Part shown: positions 51,336-59,982 of the stretch, piece after piece
Numbering within the stretch: position 1 is the stretch's first letter
How the letters are laid out: each line of letters starts with the position of its first letter
Assembly (NCBI RefSeq): GCF_032842945.2
Contig: NZ_CP146606.1
Coordinates: 1,802,501-1,866,500 of the forward strand
Source: Roseovarius sp. W115
GTDB lineage: Bacteria > Pseudomonadota > Alphaproteobacteria > Rhodobacterales > Rhodobacteraceae
DNA length: 64,000 bases
Direction of reading: 5' to 3'
Translations under genes and position numbers: made by a program
Notes under the pieces: generated by a model
Seen by the model: the letters and a program-made list of their open reading frames with translations, nothing else
Told to the model about the DNA's origin: nothing
The model's database searches: none

Positions 51336-53406
51336 CATCGCCACAAGCTCCGATCCTACGGCAACCGCGCAACGTGGCACTGGCCTGCGCGCGATGCTTG
51401 AGGATCAGACAGTGGCGCGTCGCGTGTTCTGGGGGCTTCTTGGTGTCGCGGCACTTCTCACGGTTTTGCGGCCATGGCTGCCTGACGGGATGGTGCGAAT
51501 ACCCGAGGTACTCTTGCTGCCGTGGCGGGATTGGATTGATGCGGCGTTTCAACTCATCGCGTTTGACCTTGGGTTTATCCACGTCACCCGGTTCCTGAGC
51601 GGCATTCTGGAATTTGTTCTCGATGCAGTGGCCAACATTCTCTATGGCCGCGCCCGCTGGCCGCGGTTTGAAGCAGTACCATGGACGGTTGTTGCATCTG
51701 GCGCTGCCATTCTGGGTTATGCGTTGGGTGGTTGGCGCCTGGCGCTGCTCGCGGGCGGAACATTTGTCTGGGCCGCCCTGATTGGTCAGTGGAAATGGAC
51801 CATGGAAACCATGAGCGTGATCGTGGTCGCGGCGCCGCTTGGGTTTGTCATTGGCGGTCTGGTTGGTATCTGGTGCTGGAAGTCCAAACGCGTGGAAGAC
51901 ACCGTGAAACCCCTGCTACTTGTGATGCAGGTGATGCCGTTCTTCTCGTATCTTCTGCCCGCCGTCATCTTCTTCAAAGTTGGACCAACAGCAGCGACCG
52001 TGGCTACGGTTGCCTATTCTTTGCCACCGATGATCCTCATGACCACATTGGGTCTCAAGAAAGTGTCCCCTGAAGTTGTTGAAGCCGGGAAAATGGCCGG
52101 TTGTTCACGCTGGCAGATGCTTCGCTATGTTTACCTGCCTTCCGCGCGCACAGAGATCCTTGTAGGCCTCAATCAGGTCATCATGCTCTGCCTTGCAATG
52201 GTTGTTCTGACTGCGGCTATCGGGATGCCAGGCCTTGGAGCCAAGCTTCTGGAAGCGATGGGGTCGTTCAAGCTGGGCCGGTCTTTTGAGATCGGTGTGA
52301 CCATCGTTCTTTTGGCGGTGGTTCTGGACCGTCTGTCGAAGGCCTGGGTGGTCAAACAGCCTGAGCATTATGAAAAAGGCACGCCTTGGTGGCAGCGAAA
52401 CTTCCTGCCATTGTTGGGCGTTGCAGCCTTTGTTCTGTTCCTCGTTTTGTCGCGCATGGCTTCTGGCATGGATCCTGTGCCATTGGTGGTGTCCCCGATG
52501 TCAGAATTCAACCTGCCAACCTGGATTGCCGGTGTCGCAGACGAAGTTCATCGCAAGGAATCTCTGTCCCAAGGACGAGAATTCGACCAATCGATCAAGG
52601 CATTCCTGGCTCTGGATTGGCTCCAGGCAATCACCTACGCCATTCGCTTTGTCGTGAACAACTATTTCCTTGTCCCGACGGAGAAGGCGCTACTCTTTTT
52701 GCCGACGCTGTCTGTCATCCTTGCTGTCACCGCCATTGCCTATCGTCTCGGCGGCGTGACGCCGGGCATCTTGGCTTTTGTCTTCTTTTGCATTGTCGCT
52801 CAGCTGGGGTATTGGGACCGTGCCATGCTCACACTGCACTCCGTGTTCATGGCGACGTTCATCGCGCTCGCCTTTGGTGTGCCGATGGCGATTTTTGCGG
52901 TGCGCAAGGAGAAGCGTGCCAGGTTCATGATCCTGCTTTGTGACACGTTCCAGACGTTTCCGTCTTACGTCTACCTGCTTCCCGCGGTCATGCTCTTTGG
53001 CATCTCGCCTGTGACTGTGATCATCTCGATCCTGATTTACACAATGGTCCCCGTTGTCAGGTACACGGTTGAAGGCTTGCGCAACGTGCCGCCGGAACTT
53101 ACCGAAGCGGCGGATATGTCCGGTGCGACGCGCTGGCAGAAGCTGACCAAGGTGCAGTTGCCGCTGGCGATGCCGACCATAGCGGTGGGTCTCAACCAAG
53201 CACTCGTCTTTGCCTTCTTCATGGTGATCATCGCCGAATTCATCGGCACGCGAGACTTGGGACAAGAGATGCGCCGGACGCTCGCGGGCACCAATCTGGG
53301 GTGGAACTTCGTCCTTGGCTTCTCGGTGGTGTTCATGGCGTTGACCTTTGACATCGCGATCAACGCCTGGGCCGAGAAACGGCGCAAAATTCTGGGGCTC
53401 GCCTGA
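51328..53406 (+). CDS. tmoV: TMAO/betaine-type ABC transporter permease, two fused permease domains
   Basis: A 692-residue membrane protein starting at the ATG at 51328. It contains two complete BPD_transp_1 permease domains. Each has an EAA loop: PEVVEAGKMAGCSRWQML with LP near residue 255, and PPELTEAADMSGATRWQKL with LP near residue 590. About twelve hydrophobic segments are visible. Fusion of both permease copies into one chain is the form I recall for the TMAO transporter of Ruegeria. It channels the solute through the inner membrane. It is followed after 34 bases by the demethylase gene. Confidence 0.88.
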   Translation: MADIATSSDPTATAQRGTGLRAMLEDQTVARRVFWGLLGVAALLTVLRPWLPDGMVRIPEVLLLPWRDWIDAAFQLIAFDLGFIHVTRFLSGILEFVLDAVANILYGRARWPRFEAVPWTVVASGAAILGYALGGWRLALLAGGTFVWAALIGQWKWTMETMSVIVVAAPLGFVIGGLVGIWCWKSKRVEDTVKPLLLVMQVMPFFSYLLPAVIFFKVGPTAATVATVAYSLPPMILMTTLGLKKVSPEVVEAGKMAGCSRWQMLRYVYLPSARTEILVGLNQVIMLCLAMVVLTAAIGMPGLGAKLLEAMGSFKLGRSFEIGVTIVLLAVVLDRLSKAWVVKQPEHYEKGTPWWQRNFLPLLGVAAFVLFLVLSRMASGMDPVPLVVSPMSEFNLPTWIAGVADEVHRKESLSQGREFDQSIKAFLALDWLQAITYAIRFVVNNYFLVPTEKALLFLPTLSVILAVTAIAYRLGGVTPGILAFVFFCIVAQLGYWDRAMLTLHSVFMATFIALAFGVPMAIFAVRKEKRARFMILLCDTFQTFPSYVYLLPAVMLFGISPVTVIISILIYTMVPVVRYTVEGLRNVPPELTEAADMSGATRWQKLTKVQLPLAMPTIAVGLNQALVFAFFMVIIAEFIGTRDLGQEMRRTLAGTNLGWNFVLGFSVVFMALTFDIAINAWAEKRRKILGLA

Positions 53407-53440
53407 TGCAAGGTCCCGCCACATATCCGGAGGTGCGGCG

Positions 53441-55813
53441 ATGAACGTGACCCCGATTTTTGAAACGCCATATGAGCGCGCAGGGATTATCACACCTGGT
53501 TTGCCAATACTGCCGCATGGCACTGAACGGCATCCGATCCCCGGCGGCGGATCGCGCGCTGTACCGATTTACAAGGGCGATGAGATCAGTGTGCTTGATT
53601 TCGAAGGCCTGCAGCCCGGAGAGTTGGTGTTTTTCACGCCGGATGGCAAGTCAGACCCTGGTCGCCTTGGGGCATCAAGCCATGGAAGACCGGATGGTGT
53701 GATTTCTGTTTTGGACAATGGCTCGCCCTCCGGTGCGAAAGTGGCTGGCGCGCTAGACAAAGCTGGCTTCAGATTGGGCGACGCGCAATGCGTCCGTATC
53801 TTCCCGGAGGGATCAAAGCCGGGTGATATGGCGACGTTTTTTGCCGAGTGCGATGGCCTTTTGATTGTGGCTGCGCCTGGCAGTCCGATGAACCCGGCGG
53901 AGCAAACACCAGCGACGGATCTCATCCTTTACATTCGCCGCGCCAATCCGAGCCATGCTAAGGGAGGGCATACTCCCCCTGATCCGTTGGCTAACCCGTT
54001 GGTAGATATCAACATTCAGCCCGGCAACGCAAAAAGCTATGAGGTCAAGAAAGGCCAGTTCATTCAGGTTCTTGACGTGCAGGGCCGTGAGTGCTCGGAT
54101 TTTCAGGCGTTCTCGCTGCGGAGCCTTGACGCCGGACTCGAGCGCGAAATCGACCCAACCACCACCCGCACATTGATGGGGTCGCTCTATCCGCAACCGG
54201 GCATCTTCTCGAAATACTGGAACGTCGATCAGGAACCGTTGGTCGAGATCGTACAAGACACCTGTGGGCGCCATGATACGTTCGGCCTTGCCTGCACGGC
54301 GCGGTACTACGAGGAATTGGGATATCCCGGGCATATCAACTGCTCGGACAATATGAACAAAGACCTCCAGCAATACGGCATCCGTCCACGCGGCGGCTGG
54401 CCTGCAATCAACTTCTTCTTCAACACGATGCTGGATGAGACCAATGCACTTGGAATGGATGATCCATGGTCTCGCCCCGGGGATTACGTGCTGATGCGCG
54501 CCCTCACTGACCTGATCTGTATTTCCTCAGCCTGTCCCTGCGATGTGGACGAAGCTAACGGCTGGAACCCGACAGATATTCAGGTTCGCACCTATCCTGA
54601 GACCAATTCTTTCAGCCGCTCGATCGGCTATCGCAAATCACCGGAGGCCCACTTGGAACACACCAAAGAAACCGGGTTCCATAACTGCTTTGCCCGGCAC
54701 ACACGGGATTTCGTGGAATACAACGGCTATTGGCTGCCCAATTCTTTCCCATCGCACGGGTCTGTCGGCGAATACTGGGCCTGTCGCGAAAAAGCCGCGA
54801 TCATGGATCTTTCGCCTTTGCGCAAGTACGAGGTCACCGGGCCGGATGCTGAAGAGTTGATGCAGTATTGCGTGACGCGCAACGTAAAGAAACTCGCCGT
54901 CGGTCAACTGACCTATACAGCAATCTGCTACGAGCATGGTGGCATGATTGATGATGGCACACTCTTCCGCATGGGTGAAAACGCCTATCGCTGGATTGGT
55001 GGCAATGACACATCTGGGCTTTGGATCCGTGAGCAAGCCGAAAAATTGGGGCTCAACGCCTGGGTTCGCAATTCGACAGATCAGCTTCACAATGTTGCCG
55101 TGCAAGGCCCACTCAGCCGGGACATCCTGAAAGAGGTGCTTTGGACTGCGCCGGCCAACCCAACGGTGGAGGAGCTGGGCATGTTCCGCTTCACACCCGC
55201 GCGGCTTGGGGATTTTGATGGAACTGCCGTCGTGCTGGGGCGCGCGGGCTATTCCGGGGAACTGGGCTACGAGGTCTTCTGCCATCCCAAGGATGCAGAA
55301 GAGGTGTTTGATGCCATCTGGAAGGCTGGAGAGCCGATGGGCCTGGCACCCTTGGGCCTTGCCGCGCTCGATATGATCCGCATTGAGGCGGGTCTTATCT
55401 TTGCTGGATCTGAGTTTGACGATCAAACCGATCCTTTCGAGGCGGGCATAGGCTTTACCGTCCCTCTCAAGTCCAAGAATGACGACTTCATCGGCCGTGC
55501 TGCGTTGGAAGAGCGCAAGGCACATCCGCACCGCAAACTGGTTGGGTTGGAACTGGATGGTGGACTTGTGGCAAGCCCCGGTGATTGTGTTCGCGTTGGC
55601 AAGGCGCAAGTGGGCGAAGTCACATCCGCTGTGAAATCCCCAATACTGGGGAAGAACATCGCATTGGCGAGAGTCTCTGTCACCCACGCTGAACTTGGAA
55701 CTGAGATCGAAGTTGGGCAGCTTGATGGATTGCAAAAACGTCTCAAAGCGAAAGTTGTGGCTTATCCGCATTTCGATCCAACGAAAGAGCGGGTGAAGGG
55801 AAACTACGGATAA
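53441..55813 (+). CDS. tdm: Trimethylamine N-oxide demethylase (Tdm: DUF1989 plus GcvT domains)
   Basis: A 790-residue two-domain enzyme starting at the ATG at 53441 after a CCGGAGG site. The N-terminal part (about 1-385) includes DUF1989. Cysteines at 301 (NCSDN), 365 and 367 (CPC) have the same spacing as the zinc ligands I recall for a characterised roseobacter Tdm. The C-terminal part (about 410-785) is a GcvT tetrahydrofolate-binding domain (REKAAIMDLSPLRKYEVTGPDAEELM, AGYSGELGYEV, GLAALDMIRIEAGL). The enzyme splits TMAO to dimethylamine and formaldehyde; the second domain captures the formaldehyde on tetrahydrofolate. It closes the tmoXWV-tdm operon. The frame upstream of 53441 belongs to the permease. 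Confidence 0.92.
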   Translation: MNVTPIFETPYERAGIITPGLPILPHGTERHPIPGGGSRAVPIYKGDEISVLDFEGLQPGELVFFTPDGKSDPGRLGASSHGRPDGVISVLDNGSPSGAKVAGALDKAGFRLGDAQCVRIFPEGSKPGDMATFFAECDGLLIVAAPGSPMNPAEQTPATDLILYIRRANPSHAKGGHTPPDPLANPLVDINIQPGNAKSYEVKKGQFIQVLDVQGRECSDFQAFSLRSLDAGLEREIDPTTTRTLMGSLYPQPGIFSKYWNVDQEPLVEIVQDTCGRHDTFGLACTARYYEELGYPGHINCSDNMNKDLQQYGIRPRGGWPAINFFFNTMLDETNALGMDDPWSRPGDYVLMRALTDLICISSACPCDVDEANGWNPTDIQVRTYPETNSFSRSIGYRKSPEAHLEHTKETGFHNCFARHTRDFVEYNGYWLPNSFPSHGSVGEYWACREKAAIMDLSPLRKYEVTGPDAEELMQYCVTRNVKKLAVGQLTYTAICYEHGGMIDDGTLFRMGENAYRWIGGNDTSGLWIREQAEKLGLNAWVRNSTDQLHNVAVQGPLSRDILKEVLWTAPANPTVEELGMFRFTPARLGDFDGTAVVLGRAGYSGELGYEVFCHPKDAEEVFDAIWKAGEPMGLAPLGLAALDMIRIEAGLIFAGSEFDDQTDPFEAGIGFTVPLKSKNDDFIGRAALEERKAHPHRKLVGLELDGGLVASPGDCVRVGKAQVGEVTSAVKSPILGKNIALARVSVTHAELGTEIEVGQLDGLQKRLKAKVVAYPHFDPTKERVKGNYG

Positions 55814-55838
55814 AATCCACTCTATGTGGTCCTGATGC

Positions 55839-55853
55839 CTGTCCAATGGACAG
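55839..55853 (+). terminator. Small hairpin after tdm
   Basis: CTGTCC-AAT-GGACAG followed by TTT lies 26 bases after the tdm stop. An outer GGTCC/GGACC pairing could extend the structure. It is weak as a terminator. The 163-base gap holds nothing else recognisable. Confidence 0.4.
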
Positions 55854-55976
55854 TTTGGACCGAACGTCACCTGCTCTTTGAATGCGGTAATCTCACATTT
55901 TTGTAGAAGCGGTTTCGCTTTGTTTTTAACACGCCTAACGTCCAGCCAAGTTTGACTTGGTAGGACATTTCGCACG

Positions 55977-57112
55977 ATGCCGTCTCTCTTTACGCCTTTC
56001 ACCTTACGTGATGTCACATTCAAAAACCGCATAGCTGTTTCTCCGATGAGCCAATACCGCGCCAAGGGTGGCCTCGCCAATGACTGGCATATGGTGCATC
56101 TTGGCCGGTTCGCTTTGGGTGGAGCGGCGCTTGTCTATGCTGAAGCCACGGCGGTGAGCCAGGAAGGGCGGCGCACGCATGGGGATTTGGGTCTTTGGAC
56201 AGATGAACAGGCCGAGGCTCTCGCACCGGTCGCAAGGTTTATTGAAGCAGAGGGCGCGGTCGCGGGGTTCAACTGGCGCATGCTGGTCGAAAAGCATCTG
56301 AGCGACGACCATGGCATGGGGAAACCCCCGTAAATGCGGAAGATGAAGTCGAGCGAGGCGAAGCACCATGGCAAGCATTGGGCGCATCCTCTATACCATA
56401 CGCTGACGGATGGAGAGCTCCGAAAGAAATGACGGAGAGTGATATTCAAGACGCAATAAACGCGTTTGGCCAGGCTGCAAGACGCGCGCGCGAAGCAGGG
56501 TTTCGAATGATTGAGGTTTATGCTGCGCATGGGTTTCTTATTCATCAGTTCCTGTCCCCCATAGCCAATCAGCGGAATGATAGATGGGGCGGTTCACCGG
56601 AAAACAGACGCCGTTTTGCAATTGAGGTCGCTCGGGCTATCCGTCTGGAATGGAACGATAAATATCCCCTAGCCTTTAGACTCTCTGCAACAGACTACTT
56701 GGACGGTGGTGTTGAGTTGGAAGATACTATTGAAACGGCAAAGGCTCTTAAGGCCGAAGGCGTTGACATGATTGATTGTTCGACTGGTGGTATTGGCGGA
56801 AAAACCAGACCTAAGCGTATGGTAATTGAGCAAGGCTTTCAGGTTCCGTATGCTGATACCGTGCGCTCTGAAGCAAAAGTGGCGAGCATGGCTGTTGGGT
56901 TTTTATGGGATGTTGATTTTTGCGACGCGATCATTCGTGAGGAGCGCGCAGATATGATCGCTCTGGCACGTGAGCTTCTTGATGATCCCAATTGGCCCTT
57001 GCACGCGGCGGCCAGGCTTGATGCCGATGAAGGTCATGCGATGTGGCCCGTCGAAGCGGGCTGGTGGTTGATGCGGCGGGACCGGCTACTGCAAAAATTA
57101 GGGCTCCGCTAG
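55977..57112 (+). pseudogene. NADH:flavin oxidoreductase (Old Yellow Enzyme family), broken by a single frameshift
   Basis: Two reading frames together make one Old Yellow Enzyme of about 378 residues. The first (55977-56333) has the normal N-terminus (PFTLRDVTFKNRIAVSPMSQY, ALGGAALVYAEATAV) up to EGAVAG, then turns to unrelated residues. One extra G in the GGGG run at 56264-56267 restores VQLAHAGRKASERRPWHG and runs into the second frame, which holds ASSIPYADGW, the active-site AAHGFLIHQFLSPIANQRNDRWGG, and ends at 57112. The family reduces activated alkenes with FMN and NAD(P)H. Both halves are otherwise well preserved, so the break is recent or an assembly error. It follows tdm on the same strand; a role in TMAO use is not evident. 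Confidence 0.85.
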
Positions 57113-57377
57113 CGGCATCCATCGCTGGACAGAAAGACATACTGGTTGTTCTGATGCCCGAATTGACCTTCTGTTAACGCGTCAGCATGTTGTGGTGTTG
57201 CATGCCTTGCGCCACGTTGACCATCGTGGCTTACCGACCTTGCACCGACGCAATACCGACGTGATACCGACACGATACCGACGTATAAATACCGGAAAAA
57301 TAAGGATGTTAACCTTTTCATCTCTTAGCTGAAGCGTTTGGGCTTTAACCTGAGAGATCAGTGAAAGACGTAACGCG
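57113..57377. other. Intergenic region with dispersed repeat
   Basis: This 265-base region lies between the convergent Old Yellow Enzyme and imuB genes. It contains repeat copy B (57242-57284) and no gene I can support. A leftward frame reading through the repeat (RYRVGITSVLRRC) has no other credible content. Confidence 0.6.
57242..57284 (-). repeat. Dispersed repeat, copy B: tandem 11-base units
   Basis: The reverse complement reads ACGTCGGTATC, then TCGGTATCACGTCGGTATTG, then CGTCGGTGC with one intervening variant; it matches copy A at 19879-19921 over 43 bases with two mismatches. Here it is intergenic, just past the imuB stop. Confidence 0.85.
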
Positions 57378-59039
57378 TTACGCAAATCTGCCCTGACAAA
57401 ACCAGCCCGATGACAACATACCGCCATGCGCATAGTAGAGCCAAAACCGCTCTCCCCGCTTGGTGATGACATGCCAATAGTCCCTGACGCCGCTGCGCCA
57501 ATCCGGTTCATCGAGCCACCATTCCGGCGCAATCCGCTCTGGCCCTCGCGCCTCAGCCAATTCATGTAAGCGACCTCGCCAGCGAAATTGATCTTGCATA
57601 TGTGGTGTATCCGCCGCTGTCACAGGCTCAGGTCTCCAAAGCTGCAAAGGACGTGGAGATGGAGGAGCAGGCCAGCTATCCGCTGGCTTGGACCACGCTG
57701 CAGCAAGGGTTTGTGAAGTTTTTTCTGGGATATGGCTACTGGCTGTATGATAGCGCGTTACCGCGTCCAGACCAATACGTGCGCCCACGCGCCCGATCAG
57801 GTCATCAATGCGTGTATCGGTATCCATACGCTTGCGTACACTATTGGAAGCCTCCAAATGCCCTGACGCGGTACGATGATGCAAGGTTTCTGTCTGTATG
57901 GCTTCTAGCCGCAGCATATCGATGCCAAATCCCGCATCCAGATTATCCAGCTTCATCGTTAAAAGGGGGCGGATTCGGTCTGGCTCATGTGACGCTCGCG
58001 CCAGCCCGGCTTCAACCCAATCCATCGTACCATCTGCGCGCCAAGCTTGAAGCCGCACAAGCCGGGCGCCCTGGCCCTTCATTTGAAGAAGCTGGCATAG
58101 GCGAGGCAGGAGTCGTCCTATTCCACTCTCTAAATCATTCTTTAAACCAATAGGTTCTGGCAATGTCATCCGCACGGCAAAGCGTGGTGGCGGCGCGCGG
58201 GGCGAGACAGGTTCGGGGGTGAGTCCAATAGCCTGATCAAGCTTCAGAATGAGCCGTGGGCCAAACCTTCGAACCAAAGGTGCGCGCGGTTGCGAAAGCA
58301 GATCTCCAATCCGGCGCAGACCCAGTTGATTGAGCTCCGTGACTTGCTCTGCATCTAGCCGCAGCGCAGCGACGGGAAGGTTGGACAGCGCCGTGCGAAT
58401 CTGCCCCGGTTGGGCAATCTGCAGATTTTTACTATACGTAAGCGTATTTTTTTCTAACAACACTGCACCGCCTCTCTCCCAATGCCGACGTTTGGCGGCA
58501 CGTGATCGGGTGGCGCGGGCTTCTTGATCAATCGCATCTCCGTTACGTGTCTTGTCAGGTGATGCGCCGCTATAGCGGGCCAGAGCCCAGGCCGCACCGA
58601 CCGACCCGGCCAATCCACAGCGTGCAGTCAGCCCAAGGTCGGCGGCTGCTTCTGTCATTTGAGTCAACAACGCGTCTTCACCACCAAAAAGATGCGCGCA
58701 CCCGGTGATGTCCAGAACTAGGGCATCTGGCCGCTCTTGCGCCACCCACGGACTGAACTGACCCGCCCAACGTGCCAGAGCGTCCAGAAACCAGGCTTCG
58801 GCCTGTGGGTTCTGCAGTCGGGTTATAAGCGTACCACATATGGCATGGGCATCGCGTAAAGGTTGATCCACATGCAATCCAGCAGTGCTTGCGGCGTCAC
58901 TTAAAGAACTCAACACCTGCATCTGCCCGGTTTCACGCACCACGGCGAAGGGCGCATCATGCCCAATCGCCATGCGTCGCAGCAGGCGTTCTGCTCCCAG
59001 TCGGGGAAACCAGACAGACAGAATTCGCCGTTCAGGCAT
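57378..59039 (-). CDS. imuB: Translesion-synthesis accessory protein ImuB (inactive Y-family polymerase)
   Basis: A 553-residue Y-family-like protein. MPERRILSVWFPRLGAERLLRR is the usual ImuB start. Further marks are LDITGCAHLFGGEDALL near residue 105, GLAGSVGAAWALARYS, LPVAALRL with LNQLGLRRIGDLLSQPRAPLVRRFG (helix-hairpin-helix), and the C-terminal RGRLHELAEARGPERIAPEWW, DYWHV. ImuB lacks polymerase activity and bridges the beta clamp and DnaE2 in SOS mutagenesis. ATG 59039 is chosen because an in-frame ATG at 59075 lies inside the SOS box. Neither imuA upstream nor dnaE2 downstream is present, unlike the usual imuA-imuB-dnaE2 operon. Confidence 0.9.
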   Translation of the reverse strand: MPERRILSVWFPRLGAERLLRRMAIGHDAPFAVVRETGQMQVLSSLSDAASTAGLHVDQPLRDAHAICGTLITRLQNPQAEAWFLDALARWAGQFSPWVAQERPDALVLDITGCAHLFGGEDALLTQMTEAAADLGLTARCGLAGSVGAAWALARYSGASPDKTRNGDAIDQEARATRSRAAKRRHWERGGAVLLEKNTLTYSKNLQIAQPGQIRTALSNLPVAALRLDAEQVTELNQLGLRRIGDLLSQPRAPLVRRFGPRLILKLDQAIGLTPEPVSPRAPPPRFAVRMTLPEPIGLKNDLESGIGRLLPRLCQLLQMKGQGARLVRLQAWRADGTMDWVEAGLARASHEPDRIRPLLTMKLDNLDAGFGIDMLRLEAIQTETLHHRTASGHLEASNSVRKRMDTDTRIDDLIGRVGARIGLDAVTRYHTASSHIPEKTSQTLAAAWSKPADSWPAPPSPRPLQLWRPEPVTAADTPHMQDQFRWRGRLHELAEARGPERIAPEWWLDEPDWRSGVRDYWHVITKRGERFWLYYAHGGMLSSGWFCQGRFA

Positions 59040-59069
59040 GATGGCAGCAGCCTCGGATCGACCTTGTAT

Positions 59070-59084
59070 GTTCATCTTTTGTTC
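59070..59084 (-). promoter_or_regulatory. SOS (LexA) box upstream of imuB
   Basis: GTTCATCTTTTGTTC is an exact GTTC-N7-GTTC direct repeat (GAAC-N7-GAAC read leftwards), the alphaproteobacterial LexA site. It ends 31 bases before the imuB ATG at 59039, where a repressor would block the promoter. Confidence 0.85.
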
Positions 59085-59118
59085 TAGCCTAAAAGGCTCA
59101 AACACCAGAGTCGAGTCT

Positions 59119-59538
59119 TCAGGTGTCGCGCACAACAAAGACCGAAACAGGCGCGTGCGTTGCCAACCTTCCACCGTGAGAGTCGATGAAGTATTCCACC
59201 CATCCGGGTTGATGCGTTGCCATAACAACAAGATCCGCCTCAAAATCAGAGATTGCCTCAAGAAGCTTGCGGTCCACCTCCACACTGGGATCCGGGACAC
59301 CATAGACGTGACTGTTTATTTTTACACCGTGCTCCGCTGCCTGTTCTGCTGCAAACTCCCCCAGAAGCTGAGCATACTTGACTGAAGAATGAGACATCTT
59401 TGCCTGCAATCCGCCTGTTACACTGACCAGGGTAAGTTGTGCCGAATAAAGCTTTGCTTGGTCCGACGCGACAGAGATGGCTTTTAGAACGCTGTCCTTC
59501 TCGTCCAGGTCCACGGGCACCAAAATATGCTTGAACAT
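59119..59538 (-). CDS. Universal stress protein, UspA family
   Basis: A 139-residue protein starting at the ATG at 59538 after AGGAGGG. It shows the Usp beginning FKHILVPVDLDEKDSVLKAI and end DLVVMATHQPGWVEYFIDSHGGRLATHAPVSVFVV. The ATP-binding GxxGxxxG(S/T) motif is altered at the end (SHGGRLATHA), so ATP binding is uncertain. Usp proteins accumulate in stress and act in the cytoplasm. The gene is divergent from the ArsR regulator and upstream of imuB on the same strand, though the SOS box points to a separate imuB promoter. Confidence 0.9.
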   Translation of the reverse strand: MFKHILVPVDLDEKDSVLKAISVASDQAKLYSAQLTLVSVTGGLQAKMSHSSVKYAQLLGEFAAEQAAEHGVKINSHVYGVPDPSVEVDRKLLEAISDFEADLVVMATHQPGWVEYFIDSHGGRLATHAPVSVFVVRDT

Positions 59539-59643
59539 GAAGAATCCCTCCTGCGCAAAGTCTAAGTGGTTCAAAAATGTAGCGCGTTGTTTCAGATCAA
59601 TGCAGTTGACCTTGCCATCAATGCCCGGCTTAAACGACATACG

Positions 59644-59982
59644 ATGCCTGATCCGCTAGATACCGTTTTTGCTGCTTTGGCTGATCCCACCCGCCGCGCG
59701 ATCCTGATCATGTTGCTGGAGGATGATATGGCCGTCACGGATGTCGCAGAGCCATTTGAGATGTCACTGGCAGCCGTGTCAAAGCACTTGGCAATCTTGA
59801 CCAGAGCTGGATTAATCAGCCAAGAGCGACGCGGTCGGGTCAAATGGTGCAAGCTGGAGCCCGATGCGATGCGAGATGCCAGTGTCTGGATGCAAAGTTT
59901 CGGGCAATTTGAAGCCGTTAACCTCGACGCGTTCGAGCGATTTTTAGAGGCCGAGCTAGGCGAGAAGGATGAACCGGCTTGA
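59644..59982 (+). CDS. ArsR-family winged-helix transcriptional regulator
   Basis: A 112-residue regulator starting at the ATG at 59644. FAALADPTRRAILIMLL near residue 8, VTDVAEPFEMSLAAVSKHLAILTRAGLISQERRGRVKWCKL (the recognition helix and wing) are standard. The metal-binding cysteine motif of ArsR/SmtB is absent, as in the subgroup beside SRPBCC/AHSA1 genes. Here it overlaps a glycosyltransferase gene by TTGA instead, so the two are coupled. The signal and targets are unknown. Confidence 0.88.
   Translation: MPDPLDTVFAALADPTRRAILIMLLEDDMAVTDVAEPFEMSLAAVSKHLAILTRAGLISQERRGRVKWCKLEPDAMRDASVWMQSFGQFEAVNLDAFERFLEAELGEKDEPA

Noticed and set aside
54638..56080. A 480-codon leftward open frame opposite tdm
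   Set aside because: The plus strand encodes a full two-domain demethylase here; the antisense frame has no family features.
57602..58153. A rightward open frame inside imuB
   Set aside because: ImuB motifs run through the region on the minus strand; the frame is a shadow.
59086..59098. AGCCT-AAA-AGGCT hairpin as terminator of the stress protein gene
   Set aside because: The stem is only five pairs and no T run follows on the minus strand.
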